Made by a program: the position numbers and the translations under genes. From the NCBI RefSeq assembly GCF_001570585.1, contig NZ_BBXF01000006.1:1-64000 (forward strand): a DNA stretch of 64,000 bases, given 5' to 3'. This DNA is from Herbidospora daliensis (GTDB taxonomy: Bacteria > Actinomycetota > Actinomycetes > Streptosporangiales > Streptosporangiaceae). Shown in pieces: positions 51,858 through 62,441 of the stretch. The notes below the pieces were generated by a model that was not told the origin of the DNA, did not search any database, and worked only from the letters and a program-made list of their open reading frames with translations. Position 1 is the first letter of the stretch. The number at the start of each line of letters is the position of its first letter.

Positions 51858-52223
51858 CGCCTTCTCCTTCTCGAAGTCCAGCGCCCTGCGGGGCGCCTGG
51901 ATGCGCCCGATCCGCACGCCCAGGTCTCTCACGGCCTGGGCGACGGCCGGTTCCGACAGCGCCCGCAGCGCGAAGGCGAGCTCGCCGGGCGAGACGTCGA
52001 ACCGCTTCTCCAGCTCCATCGCCAGGGTGACGGCGGCGAGCTCCTCGTCGCCGAAGCGGCGGTGGGAGCGCGAGACGTGGACGGCCGGAGGCCGGCCATG
52101 GCTCGCGCCATGAATCTGCCGGGGAGCTGCGTCGCGGACGGGTGGGAGTAGCCCGAGCGCCTCCCGATATCGCAGCATTCTGGGCGACATGCCCAATTTG
52201 GCGGCGGCCTCCGTGATGCGCAT
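51834..52223 (-). CDS. MerR-family regulator carrying an in-frame repeat insertion
   Basis: 129 aa. The HTH ([31 protein letters not shown]) is typical, and [37 protein letters not shown] resumes the wing and dimerisation helix. Between them lies an extra segment ([20 protein letters not shown]) encoded by repeat copy 3 (52070-52120). Normal members run nearly straight from PPVRD to the HRRFGDEEL-like wing. The insert lies in the wing of the DNA-binding domain, so activity may be lost or altered. It diverges from ahcY (94-bp gap) and could control it, or the CDF gene it converges on. Confidence 0.85.
   Translation of the reverse strand: MRITEAAAKLGMSPRMLRYREALGLLPPVRDAAPRQIHGASHGRPPAVHVSRSHRRFGDEELAAVTLAMELEKRFDVSPGELAFALRALSEPAVAQAVRDLGVRIGRIQAPRRALDFEKEKALRLLRGR
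52070..52120 (-). repeat. 51-bp palindromic dispersed repeat, copy 3 (intragenic, in MerR)
   Basis: Read on the minus strand it starts GGCAGATTC and ends CTCGC, exactly 51 bp like the other two copies, and is 43/51 identical by eye to copy 2. Being 17 codons long it preserves the MerR frame. Confidence 0.85.
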
Positions 52224-52317
52224 GAACCCATTCTTACATTCTTGTGTCAGGTTCGGCGCTCGGAGGCGGTGTTCGGCCCTACAGTGGCAGAGACGCTACG
52301 AGAGGGGACACCCCAAG

Positions 52318-53748
<1,431 letters not shown>

Positions 53749-53750
53749 TC

Positions 53751-54983
53751 ATGGATGCCGTTCTGGCCGAAGCCGGTGAGCGCCGCATCGGATGGGCCTC
53801 GCGCGCCATGCCGGTGCTCACCGCGATCGGCGCGGGGTTCGGCGGCGACCGCCCGCTCGACGGGCTGAAGGTCGCCGCCTGCCTCCACGTCACGGCCGAG
53901 ACGGCGGTGCTCATGGGCGCGCTGAAGGCGGGCGGCGCGGACATCGCGCTGGCCGCCTCCAACCCGCTCTCGACGCAAGATGACGTCGCCGCCGCCCTGG
54001 CCGACTACGGCATCGCCGTGCACGCCAGGGCGGGGGTCGACCGCGACACCTACTACCGGCACATCCACCGGGCCCTGGACATCGGGCCCGACATCGTCCT
54101 CGACGACGGCTGCGACCTGGTCAACATCCTGCACACCGAACGCTCCGACCTGGTGGTCAAGGGCGGCTGCGAGGAGACCACGACCGGGATCATCCGGCTG
54201 CGCCAGATGGCCGCCGAGGGGGCGCTGAAGTTCCCGATGGTCGCGGTGAACGACACCCGGACCAAGCGGATGTTCGACAACCGCTACGGCACCGGCCAGT
54301 CGACGATGGACGGCATCATGCGGGCCACCAACGCCCTGCTGGCGGGCCGGACCGTCGTGGTGGCCGGGTTCGGCTACTGCGGCCGGGGCGTGGCCGAGCG
54401 GGCCAAGGGGCTGGGCGCGCGGGTCGTGGTGACCGAGATCGACCCGGTGAAGGCGCTCGACGCCTCGCTGCACGGCTACGGCGTGGCCACGATGGCCGAG
54501 GCGGCCGCGATCGGCGACGTGTTCGTCACGGTCACCGGCAACCGCGACGTGATCAGGGCCGAGCACCTGGCGGTCATGAAGGACGGCGCGATCCTGGCCA
54601 ACGCGGGCCACTTCGACATCGAGATCGACGTACGGGCCCTGGAGTCGATGGCCGAGGAGGTCCACTACCAGGTGCGGCCCAACACCGACGAGTTCGTGGT
54701 GAACGGCCGCCGGCTGCTGCTGCTGGCCGAGGGCCGGCTGGTGAACCTGGCGGCGGCCGAGGGCCATCCGGCGGCGGTGATGGACATGTCGTTCTCGGCC
54801 CAGGCGCTCACGGTGGCGTGGCTGGCGGCCGAGCACGCGTCGCTGAAGCCGGGCGTCTACGACGTGCCCGACGGGATCGACGCGCGGGTGGCGGGGCTGA
54901 AGCTCGCGGCGGCGGGGATCACGATCGACGGACTGACCTCTGAGCAGGAGGACTACCTGCACAGCTGGCGTTCAGGTTCGTAG
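53751..54983 (+). CDS. second adenosylhomocysteinase-like protein, short form
   Basis: 410 aa, starting two bases after the ahcY stop. It keeps the family core: CLHVTAETAVLMGAL, NPLSTQDDVAAAL, DDGCDLVNILHTE, CEETTTGIIRLRQM, VNDTRTKRMFDNRYG and the NAD site VVVAGFGYCGRGVAER. It lacks the 40-residue insert and the KPDHYRY C-tail, ending instead in EDYLHSWRSGS, as in archaeal and Thermotoga-type enzymes. It may hydrolyse SAH or a related thioether nucleoside. Divergence from ahcY is too great for a recent duplication, so separate ancestry is likely (inference). Confidence 0.9.
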   Translation: MDAVLAEAGERRIGWASRAMPVLTAIGAGFGGDRPLDGLKVAACLHVTAETAVLMGALKAGGADIALAASNPLSTQDDVAAALADYGIAVHARAGVDRDTYYRHIHRALDIGPDIVLDDGCDLVNILHTERSDLVVKGGCEETTTGIIRLRQMAAEGALKFPMVAVNDTRTKRMFDNRYGTGQSTMDGIMRATNALLAGRTVVVAGFGYCGRGVAERAKGLGARVVVTEIDPVKALDASLHGYGVATMAEAAAIGDVFVTVTGNRDVIRAEHLAVMKDGAILANAGHFDIEIDVRALESMAEEVHYQVRPNTDEFVVNGRRLLLLAEGRLVNLAAAEGHPAAVMDMSFSAQALTVAWLAAEHASLKPGVYDVPDGIDARVAGLKLAAAGITIDGLTSEQEDYLHSWRSGS

Positions 54984-55040
54984 AAACAGTTGTGTTACCC
55001 CATGGATACCGGCAATCTGCCGTACTACGGTCATATCACT

Positions 55041-55070
55041 CGGCTCGTTCCAGGCCAGTCACCTGAGCCG
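55041..55070. terminator. hairpin 1 in the ahcY-paralogue/RDD convergent gap
   Basis: Arms CGGCTC (55041-55046) and GAGCCG (55065-55070) pair perfectly, the first of three hairpins in this 181-bp gap between convergent genes. Confidence 0.35.
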
Positions 55071-55077
55071 AGATGAC

Positions 55078-55129
55078 GGGCGGGTACGACCGGTTCGCCT
55101 CTCCCTCTGCGCTCCGGACGTACCCGCCC
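55078..55129. terminator. hairpin 2, likely bidirectional terminator
   Basis: Perfect 11-bp arms GGGCGGGTACG (55078-55088) and CGTACCCGCCC (55119-55129), extended inward by CCGG/CCGG after one A/A mismatch. It is centred between two converging genes. Confidence 0.65.
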
Positions 55130-55138
55130 AACCCCACT

Positions 55139-55159
55139 GCAGGCGTGCCCCATGCCTGC
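55139..55159. terminator. hairpin 3, next to the RDD gene stop
   Basis: Arms GCAGGC (55139-55144) and GCCTGC (55154-55159) with a 9-nt loop, 5 bp from the stop codon of the minus-strand RDD gene. Confidence 0.4.
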
Positions 55160-55164
55160 GTTCG

Positions 55165-55941
55165 TCACAACTGCCCCTGGCGTCTTTGGCTAAACCTCGC
55201 CATTTCTCTCCGGCGGCGTTCGGCGAGCACGGCGGCCAGGTAGGCGTAGGGCGGAACCCCGGGCGGCGGCGGGGGTTGCACCCGTGCGGAGACCTGCGAG
55301 GCGATCCGCAGACCCATGTCGTGGGCGGCGTGCGGCGACAACTGCGGCAGCCGGGTCAGATACTGCCGCGACACGGCGGCCAGGTCGTCGGTGAGGCCCG
55401 TCAGCTCCAGCGTGGCCGCCCACGCGGCGAGCTGCGGCGGCATCTCGGGCGGGGGGCCCGACTCCTTCGGCGCCCGCTCCGAGATGACGACGGTGCCGCC
55501 GAACAGGTCGCCCAGCCGTTTGCCCTTCTGGTTCACCAGCGCGCAGATCACCGCCGGGGCGCCGGTCAGCATGTAGATCTCGACGACGGCCGTCAGGCCG
55601 CGGAAGAACGCCTGCCGGAACCGCTCGGGCCCGCCGTCGTCGGCCACCACCCGCAGGCCGAGCGCCATCTTGCCGAGGCTGCGGCCGCGCGACAGGGTCT
55701 CGAAGATCACCGGGTAGCCGACCAGCACCGCCACGAACGAGGCGATCACCAGGGCGGTGGCCAGCGACTCGTCGATGTCGCCGAGGGCGAAGGCGATCAG
55801 CAGCATGGCCCCGACCAGCAGCACGATCTGCACGATCAGGTCGAGCAGGAAGGCGACCACCCGGATCGGCAACTGCGCCAGCGGCACGTCGAGCGCCACG
55901 GCGTCGCCGGTCACGACGTCGGGGCGCGGCACTTCGGACAT
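55165..55941 (-). CDS. RDD-family membrane protein
   Basis: 258 aa. RDD domain: LPIRVVAFLLDLIVQIVLLVGAMLLI with the Arg-Asp pair, a second helix (LATALVIASFVAVLVGYPVIFE), SRGRSLGKMALGLRVV and GKRLGDLFGGTVVI. The C-terminal 100 residues are soluble and Pro/Gln-containing. RDD proteins are poorly understood; some act in ion transport. It diverges from the SpoIIM-family gene with only 26 bp between starts, a pairing also seen next to MoxR operons elsewhere, so the group probably works together. Confidence 0.88.
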   Translation of the reverse strand: MSEVPRPDVVTGDAVALDVPLAQLPIRVVAFLLDLIVQIVLLVGAMLLIAFALGDIDESLATALVIASFVAVLVGYPVIFETLSRGRSLGKMALGLRVVADDGGPERFRQAFFRGLTAVVEIYMLTGAPAVICALVNQKGKRLGDLFGGTVVISERAPKESGPPPEMPPQLAAWAATLELTGLTDDLAAVSRQYLTRLPQLSPHAAHDMGLRIASQVSARVQPPPPPGVPPYAYLAAVLAERRRREMARFSQRRQGQL

Positions 55942-55954
55942 GTCCCGACCCTAC

Positions 55955-55960
55955 TAGGCT
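55955..55960 (+). promoter_or_regulatory. -10 hexamer TAGGCT, probable leaderless SpoIIM-family transcript
   Basis: TAGGCT ends seven bases before GTG 55968, within the 26-bp divergent gap; there is no ribosome site. Confidence 0.5.
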
Positions 55961-55967
55961 CGCGATC

Positions 55968-56960
55968 GTGGACATCGACGCCTTCCGAGCCGCCCACCAG
56001 CAGACCTGGGACCGGCTCGACGACCTGGTGAAGCGGCGCCGCAGGCTGACCGGCCCGGAGGTCGACGAACTCGTCGAGCTCTACCAGCGGGTGTCCACCC
56101 ACCTGTCGATCGCCCGCTCGGCGTCCCGAGACGGCGTGCTGACCGGCCGGTTGTCGGCGCTGGTCGCGCGGTCGCGATCGGCCGTCACCGGCGCCCACGC
56201 GCCCGCCTGGCGGGAGTTCCTCCGCTTCTGGACCGTCTCGTTCCCCGTGGTCTGCTACCGGTCGTGGCGGTGGTGGCTGGGCGCGGCCGTGGCGTCGTCG
56301 ATCGTCGCGGTGGCCGTGGGGGTGTGGGTGGCCGCCAACCCCGACGTGCGGGCCGCGATGGGCACCCCCGAGGAGATCAGGCAGCTGGTCGAGCACGACT
56401 TCGCCGACTACTACAGCGCGAACCCGGCCGGGTCGTTCGCCACGCACGTGTGGGTGAACAACGCGTGGGTGGCGGCCCAGTGCGTCGCCTCGTCGGTCAT
56501 CGGGGGCGTGCTCATCCCGTACATCCTCTTCCAGAACGCCGCCAACGTCGGGCTGCTCGGCGGCATCATGATCGACTCGGGCCGGGGCGACGTGTTCTTC
56601 GGGCTGATCACGCCCCACGGGCTGCTGGAGCTCACGGCGGTGTTCCTGGCCGCCGGGGCGGGCATGCGGGTCGGCTGGTCGCTGATCGCGCCCGGCCCGC
56701 GCCCCCGCGCGCAGGTGCTCGCCGAACAGGGCCGCGCGGTCGTCGCGGTGGTGCTCGGGCTCGCGGTGGTGCTGCTGATCTCGGGCCTCATCGAGGCCCT
56801 CGTCACCCCCTCGCCGCTGCCGACCTGGGCCCGGATCTCGATCGGCGCCGCCGCCGAACTGCTCTTCCTCCTGTACGTCGTCCGCTACGGCCGCCGCGCC
56901 GCCAAGGCCGGCGAGACGGGCGACGTCGCCGACGCCCCCGACCACGTGCCGACGGCCTAG
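55968..56960 (+). CDS. stage II sporulation protein M (SpoIIM)-family membrane protein
   Basis: 330 aa. A helical cytoplasmic N-domain (WDRLDDLVKRRRRLTG, LYQRVSTHLSIARS) is followed by about five TM helices. The conserved region VWVNNAWVAAQCVASSVIGGVLIPYILFQNAANVGLLGGIM, then FFGLITPHGLLELTAVFLAAGAGMRVGW, is the SpoIIM/DUF95 hallmark (N-x-x-V and PHG-x-x-E). In Bacillus SpoIIM helps engulfment; in actinobacteria the role is unknown but the gene accompanies MoxR-DUF58 operons, as here. It converges with the DUF58 gene, overlapping by 4 bp. Confidence 0.9.
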   Translation: MDIDAFRAAHQQTWDRLDDLVKRRRRLTGPEVDELVELYQRVSTHLSIARSASRDGVLTGRLSALVARSRSAVTGAHAPAWREFLRFWTVSFPVVCYRSWRWWLGAAVASSIVAVAVGVWVAANPDVRAAMGTPEEIRQLVEHDFADYYSANPAGSFATHVWVNNAWVAAQCVASSVIGGVLIPYILFQNAANVGLLGGIMIDSGRGDVFFGLITPHGLLELTAVFLAAGAGMRVGWSLIAPGPRPRAQVLAEQGRAVVAVVLGLAVVLLISGLIEALVTPSPLPTWARISIGAAAELLFLLYVVRYGRRAAKAGETGDVADAPDHVPTA

Positions 56961-58278
56961 AGGCGGCCCGCGGCCTTCAGGTTCAGGTAGGCGTCGGCCA
57001 GCGCCGAGGCGAGGTCGTCGGGCAGGGCGTCGACGACCTCGACCCCGTGCCGGCGCAGCCGGGCGGTCACCTGGCGGCGTTCGACCCGCTGGCGTTCGGC
57101 CGCCGCCGCCTCGAAGACCTCCGCCGCGCCGTCGCGCCCGGCCGCCAGCGCGGCCACCCGGGGGTCGGCCACGGCGGCCACCAGCACCAGGTGCCGCGAG
57201 GAGAGCTGGGGGAGGACCGGCAGCAGGCCCTCGTCGAGCGCGGTCGCGTTCAGGTCGGTCAGCACGACCACCAGGCAGCGCCGCCGCGCGCGGGCCAGCA
57301 CGGCGGCCACCATGCCGTGGGCGTCGGCCTCCACGAGCTCCGGCTCCAGCGGCGCCATCGCGGTCACCAGGCCGGGCAGCAGGTCGCCCCGGCCGCCGCC
57401 GGTCACCTGGGCCCTGACCGCCCGGTCGTAGGCGAGGAAGTCGACCCGGTCGCCCGCCCGCGCGCACAGGGCGGCCAGCAGCAGAGCGGCGTCCATGCCC
57501 CAGTCGAGCCGGGGCCAGCCGCTCGGGTCGCCCGACGCGGGGTCGACCCCGACCCGCCCGGCCGAGGTGCGGCCGGTGTCGAGCACGATCAGCACCCGCC
57601 GGTCGCGTTCGGGCCGCCAGGTGCGCACCACGACGTCGGCCCGGCGGGCGCTCGCCCGCCAGTCGATCGACCGGACGTCGTCGCCGACGACGTACTCGCG
57701 CAGCGAGTCGAACTCGGTGCCCTGGCCGCGGATCTGGACCGGGTTCAGCCCCTCGATCGCCCGCAGCCGGGCCAGTTTGCCCGGCAGGTGGCGGCGCGAC
57801 AGGAACGGCGGGAGGACTCTGACCCGCCCCTCGACCTGATGGGAGCCCTGCCGGGCGGCCAGGCCGAGTGGGCCCACCGCCCGCACCGTCACCGCGGCGG
57901 CGGTGAAGTCGCCTCTGCGAAGCGGGCGCAGCGTCGTGACGACCCGGCGGCGTTCCCCGGCCGGCACGTCGATCACGTGCTCCCTGGGGGCCGGACGGGT
58001 GCTCGGCGGCCACGCGTCGCGCAGCAGGCCGCGCACCGGGCGGCGGCCCGGATTGGCCACCAGCAGGGTGACCTCGGCGGTCTCGCCGAGACGTACCCGC
58101 TGATCGTCGGAGCGCTCGAACCGCAACGCCCGCACACTGCCCGCCAGCGCCAGGTCGACCCCGACGGCCACTGCGATCACCGCGACGACCAGCCAGAACG
58201 CGAGGGCGGGCGCGGGCGCGGCGAGCACGACGAGCGCCCCCGCGACCGCCAGCAGCGCGGCCCGCCCGGTCAGCGCCA

Positions 58279-58279
<1 letters not shown>
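56957..58279 (-). CDS. DUF58 (von Willebrand A-like) protein
   Basis: 440 aa. Two N-terminal hydrophobic segments (AALLAVAGALVVLAAP, AFWLVVAVIAVAVGVDLALAG), then LRRGDFTAAAVTVRAVGPLGL, and the DUF58 signature EFDSLREYVVGDDVRSIDWRASAR, followed by a vWA-like fold with RVLIVLDTGRTS and LVVVLTDLN. DUF58 proteins are regular partners of MoxR ATPases and are proposed to display a metal-ion-dependent adhesion site for MoxR-assisted maturation. The ATG overlaps the moxR stop by one base (TGATG). It is the last gene of the operon. Confidence 0.9.
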
Positions 58280-59228
<949 letters not shown>

Positions 59229-59232
<4 letters not shown>

Positions 59233-60329
59233 GAGTCCCGTACCTGCCTTTCGATGGTGTCGAGGTCGCGTGCCAGGGCGACCAGTGCGGCGTCTCCGGT
59301 GGGGACGCCGCCGTAGAGGATCTCGCGGACCCGTCCGCCATCCTGCCCGGTCCGGGCGGCCACCGCCGCGACGATCTCGTTCTCCCCGGCCGTCGCGGTC
59401 AGCCCCAGCCGGGGCGTCGTGCGGGCCAGGACGGCCTCGCGCAGGGCCAGCGCGGCCCGGTCGCGGGCCGAGCGGGCCCGGTAGAGGCGGCCCCGCCCTT
59501 CGACGGTCTCGGCGGCCCGGACGACCACCGGCAGCCGCTCCTCGACCACCGGCCCCAGGCGGCGGCCCCGCCACAGGGCGGTCAGCAGCACCGCCACGAC
59601 CAGCGCCCAGACGAACCAGCCGACGTTCGCCGGGATCAGCTGCTCGATGGTCTTCTCGCCGCCCTCGGGCACGCCGAGCGGCGCGCGGGGCGCGAACCAG
59701 GTGACCCGCTGGTGGGCACCGGCCAGGTTCATCGCCAGCGCGGCGTTGCCGTCCTCGGGCAGCCGGCCGTTGGTCAGGAACGACCCCGACCCGACCAGGG
59801 TGGCGTCGCCGACGACGCCGACCGTGCCGTCGTAGCAGGCCGCGCCGGAGTAGGAGGAGCCGCCGACGAGGGCGTCCCCGGCCAGCACGGCCGCCTTCAG
59901 CTCGCAGCCGGGCGCCCTGACCTTCTCGGCCGCGCCGGGACGGGCGGTCACCCCGGGCGCCAGCGCCCGCAGCACCGCCGGGGTGGGCGCGATCAGCAGC
60001 CGGGCCCCCGGCCGTCCGGCGAGCCCGGCCAGCCCGGCGGGGTCGACCAGGAACTCGGGCCGGGCCACCACCAGCAGCGAGCCCTCGGCCCGCTCGATCG
60101 CCTCGTCGAAGGTCGTCACCTGGATCACCTCGACGCCCTGCGCGCGCAGCAGTTCGGCCAGCGCGCGGGCGCCCTGCGGCGTGGTCGCCTCGATGTCGAG
60201 CCGTCCGCCGTTGCGGGCGCCGCCGAACAGCGCGATCACGGTGGCCGCGAGCACGATCGCGGCCAGCGCGCCCAGCACGCCCCGCCAGGAGCGCCACCGT
60301 TCGGTGATCGTCGGGGTGACGGACGTCAT
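59229..60329 (-). CDS. DUF4350-domain membrane protein
   Basis: 366 aa. TM1 near the N-terminus (GVLGALAAIVLAATVIALFGG), then an extracytoplasmic DUF4350-like domain (TTPQGARALAELLRAQGVEVIQVTTFDEAI, SLLVVARPEFLVDPAG), a second TM (NVGWFVWALVVAVLLTALW), and a cytoplasmic C-terminal domain (SARDRAALALREAVLAR, EILYGGVP). The fold of the external part resembles glutamine-amidotransferase-like domains without catalytic residues. It lies between DUF4129 and MoxR, with 4-bp overlaps at both ends (ATGA, GTGA). Function is unknown. Confidence 0.85.
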
Positions 60330-60940
60330 CGCAGGGTCGCCTTCTCCCGGCGGACGGCCGTGTCGAGGCCGGTCAGGTCGGCGTACGCCTCGGGGGTGCC
60401 CGGACGCTCGCCGTAGGTGACGTCGGCGAACGTCCGGGCGCCCTGTTCGAGGCCGGCGGCCAGCGCGGGCAGCGCCCGGCCCGCCTCGGCGGCCAGCTCG
60501 GTCGCCGTACGCCCCGGCATGGGTTCCACGATCGTGCGTTCCTCCAGCTCGCGGGCGATGGCGCGCAGGCGTTCCCGGATGGCCTGGGCCCACTCCCCGG
60601 CGGCGGCGTGCCGCTCGGCCAGGGCGCGGTGCTCGGCGGCTCCCAGGAGGGTCTCGCCGAACAGGCCGCCGTCGCCCGGCCGCCGGCTGCGGGGGGCCTT
60701 GCGGGCCGCCCTGACCAGCGCGACCACGACGACCGCCAGGATCAGCACGAGCACCGTCAGCGTCAGCCACCCGCCCGGCACGCCCGAGGCCCGCGCGATC
60801 AGGTCGTCGACGAACGCCCAGATCCGTTCGAGCAGCCAGTCGAGCCACGACGGCTTCGGGTAGGCGGGATCGGAGAGCTCGCGGACGGCGGCCTCTCTGG
60901 CGGCCTCCCGGCCGATCTCGACGGGGACGTCTAGGACCAT
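60326..60940 (-). CDS. DUF4129-domain membrane protein
   Basis: 204 aa. An N-terminal amphipathic part (REAAREAAVRELSDPAYPKPSWLDWL) precedes a single TM (GWLTLTVLVLILAVVVVALVRAA). The C-terminal DUF4129 region has WAQAIRERLRAIARELEERTI, GRTATELAAEAGRALP and TFADVTYGERPGTPEAYADL. DUF4129 occurs in transglutaminase-MoxR-DUF58 clusters, with no assigned activity. The ATG at 60940 overlaps the preceding gene by 10 bp; its stop overlaps the DUF4350 start. Confidence 0.87.
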   Translation of the reverse strand: MVLDVPVEIGREAAREAAVRELSDPAYPKPSWLDWLLERIWAFVDDLIARASGVPGGWLTLTVLVLILAVVVVALVRAARKAPRSRRPGDGGLFGETLLGAAEHRALAERHAAAGEWAQAIRERLRAIARELEERTIVEPMPGRTATELAAEAGRALPALAAGLEQGARTFADVTYGERPGTPEAYADLTGLDTAVRREKATLR

Positions 60941-62151
60941 GGGTCGCGCGGGCGCCACAGGTTCTCGGGGGCGGTGCCCGGCGCGCCCTGCTGGCGCTCC
61001 AGGGCCTCGGTCTGGAGGACCAGGTCGAACGCTTCGGCGCGCATGCGGCGGTCGGCGTACAGGAGGGTGGTGACCCCGGCGGAGAAGGGGTTGGTGATGG
61101 TGCCGGCGATGATCGCGCCGACGCCGCTGAGGATCAGCCCGGCGTAGAACTTCCCGTCGATGACGACCGCGTTGGGGTCGCCCACCGCGCTGAAGAGCGA
61201 GAACGGCGCGGCCACCGCCGTGGCGACCAGCCCGACCACGATCGCGGTCAGCAGCAGGATGCCGAACACCCGCCAGAAGTCGCCCTTGACCAGCCGGAAC
61301 GACCGGCTCATCGCGGTCCCGACGCCGATGCCCTCGAGCACGATCGCCGGGCCGGCGAGGCTGAGCTTGGTGTAGAGGAACACCGCGAAACAGATGCCTG
61401 CGGTGAGCAGGACCAGCGAGAGCAGGATCACCGCGCCCTCGGGCGCCCCGGCCGCCGCCAGCATGATCAGCAGGATGCCCGGCCCCAGGAAGACGCCGAA
61501 CACGATCAGCGACTGCAGCAGCGCCAGCCCGATCAGCGCCGGCACCCGGCCCTTGACGATGGCCCACGCCTGGCCGATCGAGATCTGCTCGCCGAACACG
61601 GCCCGGCCGATGATCCCGGTGAGCATGCCGGTCAGCACGACCATGGCCACGGCCGTCACGATGCCGCCCAGCAGCGCGCTGCCGAGCAGCGCGGCCAGGG
61701 GCGCGAGCAGGGCGTCGATGTCCTCGCCGGTCGTCGCGGGGTCGAGCGCCGCGGCGGCGAAGGGGCCGAACGCCGATAGCTGGAGCGCCAGCGTGATGAT
61801 CTCGGCGACCGTCACCACCAGCGCGGACAGCCCCAGCGTCGCCTTCGGGTTGGCCCGGATGAACGCCACCGCGCCGTTGTACATGTCGCCCATCTGCAGC
61901 GGCCGCAGCGGGATGATGCCGGGCTTGAGCACCGGCGCGCCGTAGTGGCCGCCGGGGTGGCCGCCGTAGTACCCGCCCTGCGGGGGCGGCGGCGGGGGCG
62001 GGTAGCCGCCGGGCGGCGGGTAACCGCCGGGCGGCGGATAGGAGCCGGGGGCGTTGGGGTCTGCCCAGGGGCCGGGCACACCGTAAGCGGGCGGTTGCTG
62101 GGGCGACCAGCCGGGGGGTGGCTGCTCACGGTCGCCGGGGCCGTCTGTCAT
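60931..62151 (-). CDS. polytopic membrane protein with Pro/Gly/Tyr-rich N-terminus
   Basis: 406 aa. Residues 1-75 form a low-complexity cytoplasmic tail with repeated GGYPPP units. The rest has about six TM helices (ATLGLSALVVTVAEIITLAL, LLGSALLGGIVTAVAMVVL, LIGLALLQSLIVFGVFLGPGILLIML, AVILLSLVLLTAGICFAVFLY, VFGILLLTAIVVGLVATAVA). It resembles the glycerophosphoryl-diester phosphodiesterase membrane-domain/DUF7847 type, with no catalytic domain attached. It is the first gene of the DUF4129-DUF4350-MoxR-DUF58 operon. Function is unknown. Confidence 0.83.
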   Translation of the reverse strand: MTDGPGDREQPPPGWSPQQPPAYGVPGPWADPNAPGSYPPPGGYPPPGGYPPPPPPPQGGYYGGHPGGHYGAPVLKPGIIPLRPLQMGDMYNGAVAFIRANPKATLGLSALVVTVAEIITLALQLSAFGPFAAAALDPATTGEDIDALLAPLAALLGSALLGGIVTAVAMVVLTGMLTGIIGRAVFGEQISIGQAWAIVKGRVPALIGLALLQSLIVFGVFLGPGILLIMLAAAGAPEGAVILLSLVLLTAGICFAVFLYTKLSLAGPAIVLEGIGVGTAMSRSFRLVKGDFWRVFGILLLTAIVVGLVATAVAAPFSLFSAVGDPNAVVIDGKFYAGLILSGVGAIIAGTITNPFSAGVTTLLYADRRMRAEAFDLVLQTEALERQQGAPGTAPENLWRPRDPWS

Positions 62152-62441
62152 GTCCCAATCCTGGCATGATGAGTGCCCTGACGGTCATGCGCGACTCCTC
62201 CTACGTTGAGCGCGCGCTTCTTCTCGGCACGAACGGGCGCCCGCCGCAGGTCGGCGTGGAGCACACTTGGAACGTGACCTGTTCTTGGGATTCTCGTGGC
62301 GGTACCGGCACGCTCGGCTATTTGGGCCTAAACTTCGTCCTTTGTCACGGTCGTGTTTCATCCACCGCAGGGTCACGGGTAACCTTCCGATAAATCGCCC
62401 AAATACCTCCTTAGCTGCGCCGAAGTAACGAATGAGGGGCC
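62152..62441 (+). other. divergent intergenic region upstream of mtrA
   Basis: This 290-bp gap is lower in GC than the genes around it. It must hold promoters for mtrA and for the minus-strand operon. I see GTCACGGGTAAC (62371-62382) and a GTAACG at about 62426-62431, which could be direct-repeat-type regulator sites for autoregulation, but no convincing -35/-10 pair. No credible small gene is present. Confidence 0.4.

Noticed and set aside
52224-52317. SAH riboswitch in the ahcY leader
   Set aside because: The leader after the -10 candidate is about 30 nt, too short, and I see none of the conserved core.
62118-62393. 91-aa ORF in the mtrA upstream region
   Set aside because: It overlaps the start of the minus-strand operon, lacks a ribosome site and has no recognisable composition or motif.
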